A stretch of DNA of 64,000 bases from Streptacidiphilus albus JL83 (GTDB lineage: Bacteria > Actinomycetota > Actinomycetes > Streptomycetales > Streptomycetaceae), in contig NZ_JQML01000001.1 of NCBI RefSeq assembly GCF_000744705.1, forward strand, positions 8,132,017 to 8,196,016. Direction: 5' to 3'. The notes below the pieces were generated by a model that was given only the letters and a program-made list of their open reading frames with translations, made no database searches and was not told the DNA's origin. The position numbers were made by a program, and so were the translations under genes. Positions within the stretch are counted from its first letter, which is position 1. Each line of letters opens with the position of its first letter. Shown here in pieces: positions 21,234 to 29,143 of the stretch.

Positions 21234-21704
21234 TCAGTACTCGTCCGGTTCGGGGATCAGGTGCACGGCCGCCTCCTCGGCGGAGGCCGCCGCCCCGTCG
21301 ATGCCGACATCGGACGCGATCATCCCGTCGCTCTCGTCGTGCGAGCCCTCGCCCGGCGCGACCAGTCGGCCCGCACGGGCTCCGCCGACCTCGTCGTCGA
21401 GCAGTTCGCCGTCGGTGTCCCAGGCGTCGCCCAGGCCGTCCCCCTCCGGGACGCCCTGGTCGGGCACCTCCTCGGCCAGCCGTTCGTCCAGGCTCTCGCC
21501 CTGCCCCTGCTCGCCGTCGACGACGCCGTGGCGGTAGACCTCCGGGGCGTACTCGGGCGGCGCGTAGCCGCCCTCGTCCAACGGGTCGTCGAGGTCCCGG
21601 AAGAGGAACGTGTCGCCCGAATCCAGCTGCACGACGTCGTCCTCCTGGACGTCGGCGCCCGGATCCGGCTGGTAGACCTCGTCGCCGGTCATGTCGTCGT
21701 TCAC
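21234..21704 (-). CDS. DUF5709 acidic protein
   Basis: A 156-residue very acidic, low-complexity protein without membrane segments. It begins MNDDMTGDEVYQPDPG and carries EGGYAPPEYAP and LDERLAEEVPD, motifs of the Streptomyces DUF5709 family, whose function is unknown. Length is normal. The gene stands alone behind the aldo/keto reductase on the same strand. Confidence 0.8.
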   Translation of the reverse strand: MNDDMTGDEVYQPDPGADVQEDDVVQLDSGDTFLFRDLDDPLDEGGYAPPEYAPEVYRHGVVDGEQGQGESLDERLAEEVPDQGVPEGDGLGDAWDTDGELLDDEVGGARAGRLVAPGEGSHDESDGMIASDVGIDGAAASAEEAAVHLIPEPDEY

Positions 21705-21861
21705 TCGTCCTCCTCCGGGGCCCGGCGGACACCTGCCCGTTGTGGACCATTGAAGCCCCTTCCACTGCTCCGGGCCCCCTGTTGCGGCGGAAACAGGCGC
21801 AAACGGGGCACGGAGGCGGGGATGCGCACCCTGCCGGGGGCTCGGTCCCGCTGCCGGGGGC

Positions 21862-22686
21862 TCAGTCCTGCCGGGCCGTGACCGTCCGGCGGTGTGCGGC
21901 GGCGACCACGGCGATCCCGCAGCCGACCAGGACCAGGCCGGCCAGGGCCACCGGCCCGTCGCCGAGGCCGACGCCGTGGGAGGAGCGCGGCATGTCCAGC
22001 CAGTCGGCGAAGGACGCTCCGAGCGGGCGGGTGATCACATAGGCGAACCAGAAGGCGAAGATCGCGTTCAGCCCGAGGAACCGGTGCGCCAGGGCCGGGA
22101 CGGCGATGATCCCCGCGAACACCAGCCCGGAGTCCAGATAGCCCAGGTGCAGCGGGCCGGCGGTGAGGTCGCCGACGGCCGTGCCCAGGGCGAAGGTCGA
22201 GCTGACGGTCGCCCAGTAGAACAGCTCGCGGCGGGTGGTGGTGATGCTGTGGATCGAGAGCGTCCGCTCACTGGCGTACCAGAGGGCCAGGACGGCCGCC
22301 AGCACCACCGCGTAGAGGGCGGAGGTGACCGGGTAGGCGAGCCCCAGCTCGACGTGGAGCCCGTCGGCGGCCATGGTGCCGGTCACCGCGACCGCGCTGA
22401 CCGCGGTCCAGTAGGCCCAGGGCCGGTAGCGCCTGCCCCGCAGCTGCACCACCAGCGGCACCAGCAGCACCACGACGCCGATCGCGGCGGCCGGGACCGG
22501 GCCGAAGCGATGGGCCAGGAAGTCCGACGACGCCTCGCCCATGCCGGTGCTCAGCACCTTGACGATCCAGAACGCCGCAGTGACCTGCGGGACGCGCACG
22601 GCGGCTGTCGTCAGGGCCGAGCGCGGCTCGCGGACCCGGGAGTGCGCGGGGGAGGCCGGTCGGGTCTGCTCGGTTTCCATCTCCAC
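21862..22686 (-). CDS. COG4705-like multi-pass membrane protein
   Basis: A 274-residue membrane protein with about eight hydrophobic segments. VPQVTAAFWIVKVLSTGMGE is the repeat signature of the COG4705 family of uncharacterised, possibly metal- or manganese-related membrane proteins. A related repeat follows near RELFYWATVSSTFALGTAVG. The start may be GTG 22686 or ATG 22680; no clear SD is visible. Divergent from the mannosyltransferase-like gene. Confidence 0.75.
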   Translation of the reverse strand: MEMETEQTRPASPAHSRVREPRSALTTAAVRVPQVTAAFWIVKVLSTGMGEASSDFLAHRFGPVPAAAIGVVVLLVPLVVQLRGRRYRPWAYWTAVSAVAVTGTMAADGLHVELGLAYPVTSALYAVVLAAVLALWYASERTLSIHSITTTRRELFYWATVSSTFALGTAVGDLTAGPLHLGYLDSGLVFAGIIAVPALAHRFLGLNAIFAFWFAYVITRPLGASFADWLDMPRSSHGVGLGDGPVALAGLVLVGCGIAVVAAAHRRTVTARQD

Positions 22687-23003
22687 GGCGTGAATGATGG
22701 CACCGATTTCCGGGCCGGCGGCAGCGGGATGCCAACGGTGGCCGTCCTGGCGGGCGCGGTCAATCCGGTGTTACCCCAGTGTTAGGTCGGGGTGGCCACA
22801 CTGGCGCCGTCGACGCCACGGACAGCACCGTCCGGGCGGTCGCCCCCCGGGCACGCCTCCGCCGCCCGGCCGGGCTCCGCCGTGCGCGTACACCGGAACG
22901 GCAGAGGGGTGCACGCAGTGACAGTCGACGGGACAGCAGTGACTTATCCCTCACCTCGACTGCCCCCCGCCGCTGCCCGGGCCCGCGGCGACCGGACCCG
23001 CCG
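22687..23003. other. 317-bp divergent intergenic region
   Basis: No supported gene. It contains two copies of GCAGTGAC 21 bp apart (22915-22922 and 22936-22943), two helical turns, which could be an activator site for the membrane transferase gene. A short reading frame ending at 23007 overlaps the ATG at 23004, but its codon use is not gene-like. Confidence 0.4.
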
Positions 23004-23387
23004 ATGATGACCAGGTCCGCCGCGACGTCGACCGGAGCGGTGGCAGGAGCGGTGGCGCAGCGCGTGTCCGTGCTGGAGCCGCCAGCCCCGGGCACCGCCG
23101 TCGACGGTGCCGCCGAGCCGCCGTCGGGGACGCCGCCCGCCCGCCGCCGACCGGTCCGGCAGGCCCGGGGGAGGCTGCGGGAGCGGCTCGCGGCCCCGGG
23201 GCCGGCCGTGGCGCTGTCCGTGCTCGGGGTGCTGCTGACGGCGCTGGTCGCCGCCGCCTCGCCGAACGACCACACCCTGGACCTGCGGATGCCGCTGGCG
23301 CTGCTCCCGGCGCTGCCCCGGGCTGCCTCCAGCTGTGTCGTCGGTGCGGCGGTCGCCGCCCAGGGGCTGGCCTGCTCGGGATGCTGA
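23004..23387 (+). CDS. N-terminal part of a frameshifted membrane mannosyltransferase-like protein
   Basis: 127 residues from the ATG pair at 23004/23007. A Ser/Pro/Arg-rich cytosolic head is followed by one membrane helix (VALSVLGVLLTALVAAA) and the start of a second (VVGAAVAAQGLACSG), then a stop at 23385-23387. The next reading frame begins with an ATG at 23381 and continues the same kind of protein. One extra base in the GGG run at 23378-23380 would join both parts as ACSG-MLTALERG. So this is either a genuine frameshift, a sequencing error, or a coupled split gene. The start is uncertain because no good SD is present. Confidence 0.55.
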   Translation: MMTRSAATSTGAVAGAVAQRVSVLEPPAPGTAVDGAAEPPSGTPPARRRPVRQARGRLRERLAAPGPAVALSVLGVLLTALVAAASPNDHTLDLRMPLALLPALPRAASSCVVGAAVAAQGLACSGC

Positions 23388-24490
23388 CCGCGCTGGAGCG
23401 CGGCTGGCGTCCGGCGCCGCGCCGGCTGCTGGCCGCCGGGGCGGTCGCGGTGGCGCTGCTGGTCTGCCTGACGCCGGTGGGCTCGGCCGACACCGGCAGC
23501 TACGCGGCCTACGGCCGAATAGCCGCCCTGGGCGGCGACCCCTACCGGTCGACCCCCGCCGACCTCGGCGGCGGCTACGCCGCGCTGGTCGGCCGCAGTT
23601 GGCTGCACACACCCTCGGTCTACGGGCCGGTCGCCACCTGGATCGAGCAGGCGGCGGCGACGGTCGGCGGCGGGCGACCGTGGCTGACGGTCTGGCTGCT
23701 GATGCTCGCGAACGGCGCCGCCTTCCTGCTCACCGGCCTGCTGCTGGTGCGGATCGCCGGCGACCGCTCGCACGCCGCCCTGCTGTGGGCGGCCAACCCT
23801 TTGCTGATCGGCCAGTTGGTGGCGGGCGGCCATGTCGACACCTGGGTCGCGCTGCCGGCCGTCGCCGCGCTGGCCGTGCCGACCGGCGGCGCTCGGACGG
23901 GGGCCCCGGCCGGCGGCGTCCGGCCGTGGTCGGACCTGCTGGTCGGCGTCCTGCTCGGGCTGGCCTGCGGGGTCAAGGTCAGCGCACTGCTGCTGCTCGC
24001 GGGGCTGGTCCGGCCCGCGCTGCGGGCCGGCGACTGGCCTTCGGCACTGCGGCGGACGTCGGCCTGCCTGCTCACCGTGGCCGCGCTCTACTCCGGCTAC
24101 GGCCTGCACGCCCTGGCGCCGTTGACCACGGCGGCGGGACTGGTGTCGGCGCCCTCGCTGTGGGAGGCGGCGCAGTGGGTGGGCCGGGCCACCGCCGGTC
24201 CGGCGGTGACGGCGGCGGTCATCGGTGCGGCCTGGCCGGTGCTGCTGCTGGTCTTCGCCGGGCTGCTGCACCGGCGGCTGCGTGACCGGGCCTCGGCGGC
24301 GGTCGCCGCGACCTTCGCGCTGGGCTTCGGCTGGCTGCTGGCGGCGCCCTGGGCGATGCCCTGGTACTCCGCCGCGGTCTGGCCGTCCGCTGCGCTGGCC
24401 CCGCGCAGCCGGATCACCCGTTGGCTGGTGCTGGTCACCATGGCGCTCGCGCTGGTCCACAACACCGGCGACCGGGGCTGGACGCTGTGA
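23381..24490 (+). CDS. C-terminal part of MptB-like polyprenol-phosphate mannosyltransferase
   Basis: 369 residues with about nine membrane helices. The motif DTGSYAAYGRIAALGGDPY is typical of GT-C glycosyltransferases of the MptB type, which move mannose from polyprenyl-phosphate-mannose on the outer membrane face. Later landmarks are HTPSVYGPVATW and the helix pairs around WAANPLLIGQLV and HVDTWVALPAV. The 5' end overlaps the upstream fragment by 7 bp in the -1 frame; see that entry. The full-length protein would have about 495 residues, the family's usual size, which favours a single original gene. Confidence 0.7.
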   Translation: MLTALERGWRPAPRRLLAAGAVAVALLVCLTPVGSADTGSYAAYGRIAALGGDPYRSTPADLGGGYAALVGRSWLHTPSVYGPVATWIEQAAATVGGGRPWLTVWLLMLANGAAFLLTGLLLVRIAGDRSHAALLWAANPLLIGQLVAGGHVDTWVALPAVAALAVPTGGARTGAPAGGVRPWSDLLVGVLLGLACGVKVSALLLLAGLVRPALRAGDWPSALRRTSACLLTVAALYSGYGLHALAPLTTAAGLVSAPSLWEAAQWVGRATAGPAVTAAVIGAAWPVLLLVFAGLLHRRLRDRASAAVAATFALGFGWLLAAPWAMPWYSAAVWPSAALAPRSRITRWLVLVTMALALVHNTGDRGWTL

Positions 24491-24743
24491 GCCCGCGTGC
24501 GAGCCCGCGACGGCGCTCGGCCCGACCCGATCTCCTACAGCGTGTAGTAGCTTGTTCGGGGCCCACCCGGAGCCCTGCCCGGAACCCCGGCCGGGCTCCG
24601 GTCCCGAGCTCACCCCGAGTCCCCCGACCCCTGCCCGAAGCCCTGCCCCCTGCGTACCGGAGTACCCCGATGACCCCTGACCATCCCGCATCCACCGGCC
24701 GGCGCCGAGGACCGCGCGCCGGCGTCCGCCCGGGAGCCTCCCG

Positions 24744-24848
24744 ATGAGGCGCAGCTGGGACTGGCTCCGCGCCCAGGACGGGGTGGAGGTCATCGCGTTC
24801 GTGCTCCAGGCGATCGCCCTGTGGTACATGTCGACCTGGCCGTCCTAG
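24744..24848 (+). CDS. Possible 34-residue membrane peptide
   Basis: Short reading frame MRRSWDWLRAQDG with a hydrophobic C-terminal half (VEVIAFVLQAIALWYMSTW). GGAG lies 7 nt before the ATG. The size and single helix fit a small membrane protein, but no family is recognised and it may not be expressed. Confidence 0.35.
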   Translation: MRRSWDWLRAQDGVEVIAFVLQAIALWYMSTWPS

Positions 24849-24886
24849 CGGTTGCCGCTCCGGGCCGAAGATCGCCTAATGGAGGA

Positions 24887-25096
24887 ATGAGAGCGTCCGA
24901 CAACGCCATTCTCGAAGGCGGAGAGTTCGACGGAGACACGGTCACCATGGCCCTCGCCGACCGGCTGACCGTCGCGTCCCGTACCGCGCCCGACGTGACC
25001 CGGATCTACGGGGACGCGGGCTCCTACAAGGAGCACAAGGACCGGCTGCTCCGGGTCTACACCTACCGGGGGGACGGCGCCGAGCCGCGGTCCTGA
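24887..25096 (+). CDS. DUF5988-like small protein
   Basis: A 69-residue protein starting MRASDNAILEGGEFDGDTV. The NAILEGG motif followed by a beta-rich middle and a Tyr/Arg-rich end (YKEHKDRLLRVYTYRG) resembles DUF5988 proteins of streptomycetes, whose function is unknown. The start is uncertain: the purine run GGAGGA directly abuts the ATG, too close for a normal SD, so a start further upstream (GTG 24821) or non-standard initiation is possible. Confidence 0.55.
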   Translation: MRASDNAILEGGEFDGDTVTMALADRLTVASRTAPDVTRIYGDAGSYKEHKDRLLRVYTYRGDGAEPRS

Positions 25097-25178
25097 CCCG
25101 GGGCCCCAGCCGCGACGGGCCCGCCGCCGGGGGATCCCGGCGGCGGGCCCGGTTCGCGCTCCGGCCCTCGGCCCTCGG

Positions 25179-25412
25179 TCAGAGGTGCGCGTCCATGTGC
25201 CGGGTGAGCCGGCGCGCCCATTCGGTGCACTCGGCACGCTGGGCCGGATCCGCCCCGAAGAGGACGCTCAACTGCTCGTCGGTGATGCGCTCGGGGCCTT
25301 TCGCCTCCAGCATCGCCGACAGCCGCGCCAGCATCCCGGTCAGCCGCTCGGCATCGTCATGGCCGAGCGTCACCGACGGGTGGAAATGGCCGATCGTCAC
25401 GGAACCAGGCAT
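25179..25412 (-). CDS. Conserved small hypothetical protein
   Basis: A 77-residue soluble protein starting MPGSVTIGHFHPS, preceded by a good SD (GAGGAGGCGACC before the ATG). Two amphipathic helices (DAERLTGMLARLSAML and ECTEWARRLTRHMDAHL) and no membrane segment. Family not recognised. On the same strand as the dodecin gene, 53 bp downstream of it. Confidence 0.6.
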   Translation of the reverse strand: MPGSVTIGHFHPSVTLGHDDAERLTGMLARLSAMLEAKGPERITDEQLSVLFGADPAQRAECTEWARRLTRHMDAHL

Positions 25413-25465
25413 GGTCGCCTCCTCTTTGTTCGATCACCATCCACCATACGACCGCCCCCGGTCCG

Positions 25466-25684
25466 CTACCTCTCGTTGTCGTCCAGTCGGAAGCCGACCT
25501 TCAGTCCCACCTGGAACTGGCGGACGCCGCCGTCGGCGATGCTGCCGCGGACCTGCGTCACCTCGAACCAGTCCAGCCCGCGCAGGGTCTGCGAGGCCCG
25601 CCCGACGGCGTTGCGGATCGCGGCCTCGACGCTCTCCGGCGAGGTCCCGACGATCTCGGTGACCCGGTATGTGTGGTCGTTCAT
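25466..25684 (-). CDS. Dodecin, flavin-binding protein
   Basis: Dodecameric flavin storage protein. 72 residues from the ATG at 25684, which follows GGAGCC and gives MNDHTYRVTEIVG. SPESVEAAIRNAVGRAS and GLDWFEVTQVRG, where the Trp stacks on flavin in this family, and the final strand FQVGLKVGFRL are all present. Length is typical. An alternative start 11 codons upstream adds an unlikely N-terminus. Confidence 0.92.
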   Translation of the reverse strand: MNDHTYRVTEIVGTSPESVEAAIRNAVGRASQTLRGLDWFEVTQVRGSIADGGVRQFQVGLKVGFRLDDNER

Positions 25685-25848
25685 GATCGGCTCCGTTCTC
25701 GGTGGATCCCTGCCCAACCACCCTCGCGCACCCCCGGCCCGCCCGCGCGACGAAGAACGCCGCGCTGCCGGGCCGGGCGTGAGCAGGGCCGGAACCGAGC
25801 CTGATCGGTCCCGGATCAGTCCCGGATCAGTCCCGGATCAGGGCCGCG

Positions 25849-26029
25849 TCACGGCTGGAGGCGGCCGGCGAAGCGGCGGGCGAAGCCGTCCCCGGTGTCG
25901 GCCGTGACGGTGTAGTCGTAGCGGCCGGCAGCCGTCGCGGTGAGCAGGGCCGTCACGAGCAGGGGCACCATCACCACAGATGGGAGACCCGAACATCACG
26001 GTGACCACCAGCCAGAACCCGACTGGCAT
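25849..26029 (-). pseudogene. Frameshifted small two-helix membrane protein
   Basis: From the ATG at 26029 (GGAGGA SD about 11 nt upstream) the frame gives MPVGFWLVVTVMFG and then runs out of gene-like sequence. Dropping one G from the GGG run near 25990 continues as LPSVVMVPLLVTALLTATA and then AGRYDYTVTADTGDGFARRF to a stop at 25849-25851, with almost every third base G or C. The total is about 59 residues with two membrane helices. The codon bias in the second frame shows it was once coding. A sequencing error cannot be excluded. Confidence 0.45.
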
Positions 26030-26117
26030 GCTTCGACGTCCTCCGGCTGATGCTGACAATCGGAGCACCTAGGCACTTCGCAAAGGGGATCCATGTGCAG
26101 CCAGTTCACTGACCCTC

Positions 26118-26588
26118 TCAGAAGCTCCCGTGGTGCCCAGTGCTGCCGCTGTCGCCGTGGTGGTGCCCAGTGCTGCCGCTGTCGCCGTGGTGGTGCCCAG
26201 TGCTGCCGCTGTCCCCGTGGTGGTGTGTCGAGTTGTGACCAGTCTGCTGCGAAGAGCCGTCGTTCGACGAGCTGTGCTGCTGCGGATACTGCGGTGAGCT
26301 AGAGGGCTTCGTCCTCTTCGACTTGATCTTCCGGCCAGGCCTCTGTGCTGATGGCTTGGTCGTCGGCTGCGGTGGGCTAGAGGCCTCCGACTTCTTCGAC
26401 TTGATCTTCCGGCTGGTCTTCCGGACCGTTGGCTCCGCAGCTGACCGCCGAGAGGCCGTCGATTTGCGACGTGCAGGAGTCTCGGGCTTACGCCATACGG
26501 GCTTGCCTGTGGATTTGGACCGGCCGCGCACCTTCACGAGCGTCAACACGCCCACGAAGCCGAACGCCGCCCATGCCGCTCCGGTCAT
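26118..26588 (-). CDS. Membrane-anchored protein with His-rich tandem repeats
   Basis: 156 residues, no recognised family. One N-terminal membrane helix (AAWAAFGFVGVLTLVKV), then a Lys/Arg/Ser/Thr-rich low-complexity stalk with two KIKSK motifs, a Gln/Ser-rich part and three copies of a HHHGDSGSTG decapeptide at the C-terminus, ending HHGSF. The His triplets could bind Zn, Ni or Cu. ATG with GGAG 5 nt upstream. The topology is probably one helix with the long basic tail in the cytoplasm by the positive-inside rule, or a wall-facing stalk if it acts as a signal peptide. Codon use is less GC3-biased than in core genes. Confidence 0.6.
   Translation of the reverse strand: MTGAAWAAFGFVGVLTLVKVRGRSKSTGKPVWRKPETPARRKSTASRRSAAEPTVRKTSRKIKSKKSEASSPPQPTTKPSAQRPGRKIKSKRTKPSSSPQYPQQHSSSNDGSSQQTGHNSTHHHGDSGSTGHHHGDSGSTGHHHGDSGSTGHHGSF
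26131..26220. repeat. Three 30-bp tandem repeats
   Basis: Units at 26131-26160, 26161-26190 and 26191-26220 begin TGGTGCCCAG; the third differs from the others at most by a base or two at its edge. They encode the HHHGDSGSTG repeats of the overlapping gene. Confidence 0.9.
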
Positions 26589-26868
26589 CGTGTCTCCAGG
26601 TCTGCCAGGGGTTTGATGTCAGGCACCCAGCGCAGTAGCTCCCTTCCATGATGCCCAACTCCACAAGTGCCAAAAGGGCCCCCGGTGATCGTTGACAGAT
26701 CGCCAGACAGCCATCCAGGCCCGAGGCGTCGAAACTTCGCTTTACTTACTCAAGGGCGGCCCCGCCGCCCCGGCCGGGCATGCGGCCTTCGGCCGGTTCC
26801 GACCGTGTCGGCGGAACCACCCCCGCGCACAAGCCCACCAGAGCACGATCGCGCCCAACGACCCCTAG

Positions 26869-27195
26869 ATGAGCGTCTCCCACAAGGCCAACCATGCCAA
26901 GTGGGGCAAGAGCATCGGGACCGGGTCGGGGACCGTGCTTACGATCACCGTCCCCACTGGCGGGGTCGTAGCGGGACAGACGCTCATCGTCAGGTCGGCC
27001 ACCGGCTACATGTCCAACGGGCACACGATCACGGATACCCGGGGCAACGCCTACACCAGCCTCCGCAGCGCCGCAGGCGGGACCGCCCGGGCGAGCTCCA
27101 CGCAGCCACGCTCACCACCGCATTGCAGGCCGGTGACGTGATCACCGTGACCACCTCGACAGCCGCCGCGAATCGAGCCGCTGCCGTCGACCAGT
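26869..27195 (+). pseudogene. Remnant of a secreted or phage-type repeat protein
   Basis: The frame from the ATG at 26869 gives SGTVLTITVPTGGVVAGQTL and TDTRGNAYTSLRSAAGG. After about 27085 it continues only in another frame as TLTTALQAGDVITVTTSTAA. Both halves belong to a beta-rich domain seen in actinobacterial surface or phage proteins (VTVPAGGVAVG, ADTRGNTYT and TALQAGDTITVT types). So the gene has a frameshift and loses its C-terminus near 27195, where sequence of an opposite-strand methyltransferase begins. No signal peptide or SD is visible. Confidence 0.5.
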
Positions 27196-27925
27196 CCGGG
27201 GCCTGGTCGCGCAGAACCCCGGTCGCCTCGCGTCGGATGTCGCTCATGCTGCTGACCGGCTGACTGACCGCCAGCACACTGCCCGGCGCGAGCATCCCCG
27301 CCAGCCGCCCCACCCACCACGCCGCATCCGCCTGCACCCGGAACCGCCACGGCAGCGAGACCGCCAGCACACCCAACGGCTCCGACAGGTCCAGCACCCG
27401 ACACACCCCCCGATCGGCGAACACCGCCCCCAGGTCCAGCGGGTCAACCACCCGCACCGCGACCCCGTCCCCCTCCGCCCGCAGCGCCCGGGCCGCAACC
27501 ATCGCGTGGAGGTCGTCGTCCACGAACGCGACCCGCCCGCCCGGGTGCACCGCCCGCACGATCGCCGCCACATCCAGCGGGTTCCGACCCGGCCACAGCC
27601 CACCCCCGCTCCGGGCCCCGGCGCCCGACACCCACGGAGCCCGTAACCCGCAGCCCAGGTCGAGCACCTGCGACAGCCCGTGCACCCGCGCCATCTCCTG
27701 CGCCGCGTCCTGCCGGAACGCCAACGCCGCCCGCGCAGCCGCACCCGCGCCCGGAGCCACCTCCTCCAACTCCCGAGCGAACGTGCGGTGCAGCTCACAG
27801 TTGTCCCGCCCGCCCGCCAACGCGTTCACCACCCCGCCCAACGAGAAGTCCAGCATCCTCGCGACGAAGGACGAGGAGTCCTCACCAGGGTCCATCCGGG
27901 GATCGCCCACGAAGTCGAAATCCAC
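27029..27925 (-). CDS. SAM-dependent methyltransferase (PF04672-like), C-terminus rearranged
   Basis: Reading frame of about 299 residues from the GTG at 27925 (ATG 27895 is an alternative). DFSLGGVVNALAGGRDN matches the LGGxDN entry motif of the actinobacterial S-adenosyl methyltransferase family. VLDLGCGL is SAM motif I and VAFVDDDLHAMVAARAL is motif II. Homology-like sequence runs to about REATGVLRDQAP. The last 50 codons or so (27029-27190) are antisense to the plus-strand remnant and are probably not original. Activity is therefore doubtful. Members often lie near XRE-DUF397 genes, as here. Confidence 0.55.
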   Translation of the reverse strand: MDFDFVGDPRMDPGEDSSSFVARMLDFSLGGVVNALAGGRDNCELHRTFARELEEVAPGAGAAARAALAFRQDAAQEMARVHGLSQVLDLGCGLRAPWVSGAGARSGGGLWPGRNPLDVAAIVRAVHPGGRVAFVDDDLHAMVAARALRAEGDGVAVRVVDPLDLGAVFADRGVCRVLDLSEPLGVLAVSLPWRFRVQADAAWWVGRLAGMLAPGSVLAVSQPVSSMSDIRREATGVLRDQAPDWSTAAARFAAAVEVVTVITSPACNAVVSVAAWSSPGRSRLRRCGGWCRRCPGYP

Positions 27926-28003
27926 TGCACACCACCGATCCGTCAAGCATAGGCCGACCAGCCGCAACAGCACGCCGGCGAAGAGAAAGAGGGGGAGAAG
28001 AGA

Positions 28004-28059
28004 GGGGACCCCGGCCCGGCCGCCACGAAGGGGAGGCCGCACGGGGGGCCGAGGTCCCC
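28004..28059 (-). terminator. Hairpin after the small-gene operon
   Basis: GGGGACC (28004-28010) and GGTCCCC (28053-28059) frame a GC-rich foldback. On the minus strand it is followed by a C/T-rich stretch. It lies between the small genes upstream and the methyltransferase downstream on this strand and may be a weak terminator. Confidence 0.4.
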
Positions 28060-28136
28060 CGGGAACCCGCCCCGGGACGGCGCAGGGAGAAAGACACCGT
28101 CCGGAACGGGAGATCAACAACCGGGCACAGCCCGGA

Positions 28137-28316
28137 TCACGAAGGCCGACGCCCGATCAAAGCCGGCTCGGCCACAGGAGGCACGTACCGAAGACCCTCA
28201 CGCGGCAGCTTCCGCGCCAGGACCTCACGCACCCCGCGAGCGGGAGCGAACGCCGTAGCGATCTTTGCTGCCCGCAACCACAACTCCACCTCACGCGAGG
28301 ACGGCTCACTGCTCAC
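28137..28316 (-). CDS. Small conserved hypothetical protein, coupled
   Basis: 59 residues starting MSSEPSSREVELWLRAAKI. The GTG at 28316 overlaps the stop of the DUF7848-like gene (GTGA), the fourth and last member of a tight minus-strand operon. Mostly helical and basic, no membrane segment, no recognised family. An in-frame GTG two codons upstream (28322) is an alternative start. Confidence 0.55.
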   Translation of the reverse strand: MSSEPSSREVELWLRAAKIATAFAPARGVREVLARKLPREGLRYVPPVAEPALIGRRPS

Positions 28317-28576
28317 AGCCACTCACCCGGCACCGCGTTCACGTAGGAGCGCTGAATGTACTGGTAGTTGGCATGACCCGTGTCCCGCATGTGCTCCGCG
28401 ATCCACTGGTTCGCCCTCGCCTCGGTGTCCCAGTCACCCGACAGCGCACCGCACTCCGGGGCATCGTCGTCAGCGGGATCCGAATGGGTCACGCACACCG
28501 CCCCCCACAACGGCGACGCCGTCGGATCGGGGTGCAGGTCGTACCGACGAAACCGAAACGTCCTCGTCAGCCCCAT
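28313..28576 (-). CDS. DUF7848-like small zinc-binding-type protein
   Basis: 87 residues from the ATG at 28576 (a TTG at 28612 would add 12). The pattern HPD, then C at CVTHSD, then ECGALS, then a W/HM/TGH segment (ANQWIAEHMRDTGHANY) matches small Streptomyces proteins of the DUF7848 type, which look like single zinc-binding modules. These occur in gene neighbourhoods with XRE-Scr1 regulators and DUF397. Function unknown. It is coupled to the next gene by overlap. Confidence 0.6.
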   Translation of the reverse strand: MGLTRTFRFRRYDLHPDPTASPLWGAVCVTHSDPADDDAPECGALSGDWDTEARANQWIAEHMRDTGHANYQYIQRSYVNAVPGEWL

Positions 28577-28652
28577 CCCGGACACCCCACTAATAACCGG
28601 CTCAAGATCCAATACCTCTCGCTACTCGGAGCCCACCAGGGCGAGTGACTAC

Positions 28653-28874
28653 CTACTCGTGCGCGGCACGCAGATGACGCCGCATCAGCACTCGTACATC
28701 CGCAGCCCCCGACGCATCTCCGACGATTCCCGCCAAGGTCGCCGCCATGCCGGCACACACCTCACACCCGCGCACCGCCACCGGAGCCGGCAGCGGGAAC
28801 CCGTAGTCGAACGAGTCCGAGAACCACGGAGGCCGATACGAGTCCCTGCGGCTCGGCACCCGCACCCCACTCAC
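28653..28874 (-). CDS. Small CxxC...HxxxxH protein
   Basis: 73 residues. The GTG at 28874 overlaps the stop of the preceding gene (GTGA), with GGGGAGGG upstream. The C-terminal half holds CEVCAG and then, after about 20 residues, RRHLRAAHE, a C2H2-like ligand set that could bind zinc. The N-terminal half is aromatic (PPWFSDSFDYGFPLP). No family named; it resembles other actinobacterial cassette proteins found beside DUF397/XRE genes. Confidence 0.55.
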   Translation of the reverse strand: MSGVRVPSRRDSYRPPWFSDSFDYGFPLPAPVAVRGCEVCAGMAATLAGIVGDASGAADVRVLMRRHLRAAHE

Positions 28875-29140
28875 AGCCCTCCCCAAGAACGCCTGTTGGC
28901 CTCCGCCACCCGAGCACTCAGCACGGTCGCCGGGTCGGGCGGCTCCAGGTCTTCCGGCGTGGCTTTCCACTCGACGCCGCCGCCCAGCGGGCGCAGGTAG
29001 ACGCTCCCGAACAGCAGATCCATCACGATGCCGACAAGCTTCAGCTTCTTGTCGTACGCCAGGGCTCCCACGGCCCATGCAATTTCAGCCGAGCGCACTT
29101 GCTTCGGCCCTGCGGGATGACTTGCTCGTAACTGGGACAT
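28871..29140 (-). CDS. Small hypothetical protein, first gene of minus-strand cassette
   Basis: 89 residues from the ATG at 29140 (MSQLRASHPAG), with GGAGG 10 nt upstream inside a 12-bp palindrome. A start 7 codons upstream is possible. The middle part KLKLVGIVMDLLFGSVYLRP is moderately hydrophobic and beta-like; the C-terminus has LEPPDPATVLSARVAEANRR. No family recognised. Divergent from the XRE regulator, sharing the 270-bp regulatory region with it. Confidence 0.55.
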   Translation of the reverse strand: MSQLRASHPAGPKQVRSAEIAWAVGALAYDKKLKLVGIVMDLLFGSVYLRPLGGGVEWKATPEDLEPPDPATVLSARVAEANRRSWGGL

Positions 29141-29143
29141 GGC

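Noticed and set aside
25800..25850. Short CGGATCAGTC-type direct repeats as an attachment site
   Set aside because: Three copies of a 10-bp motif occur only here, with no integrase or tRNA gene nearby.
26131..26220. 30-bp repeats as a CRISPR array
   Set aside because: No spacers between units and the repeats encode a decapeptide of the overlapping gene.
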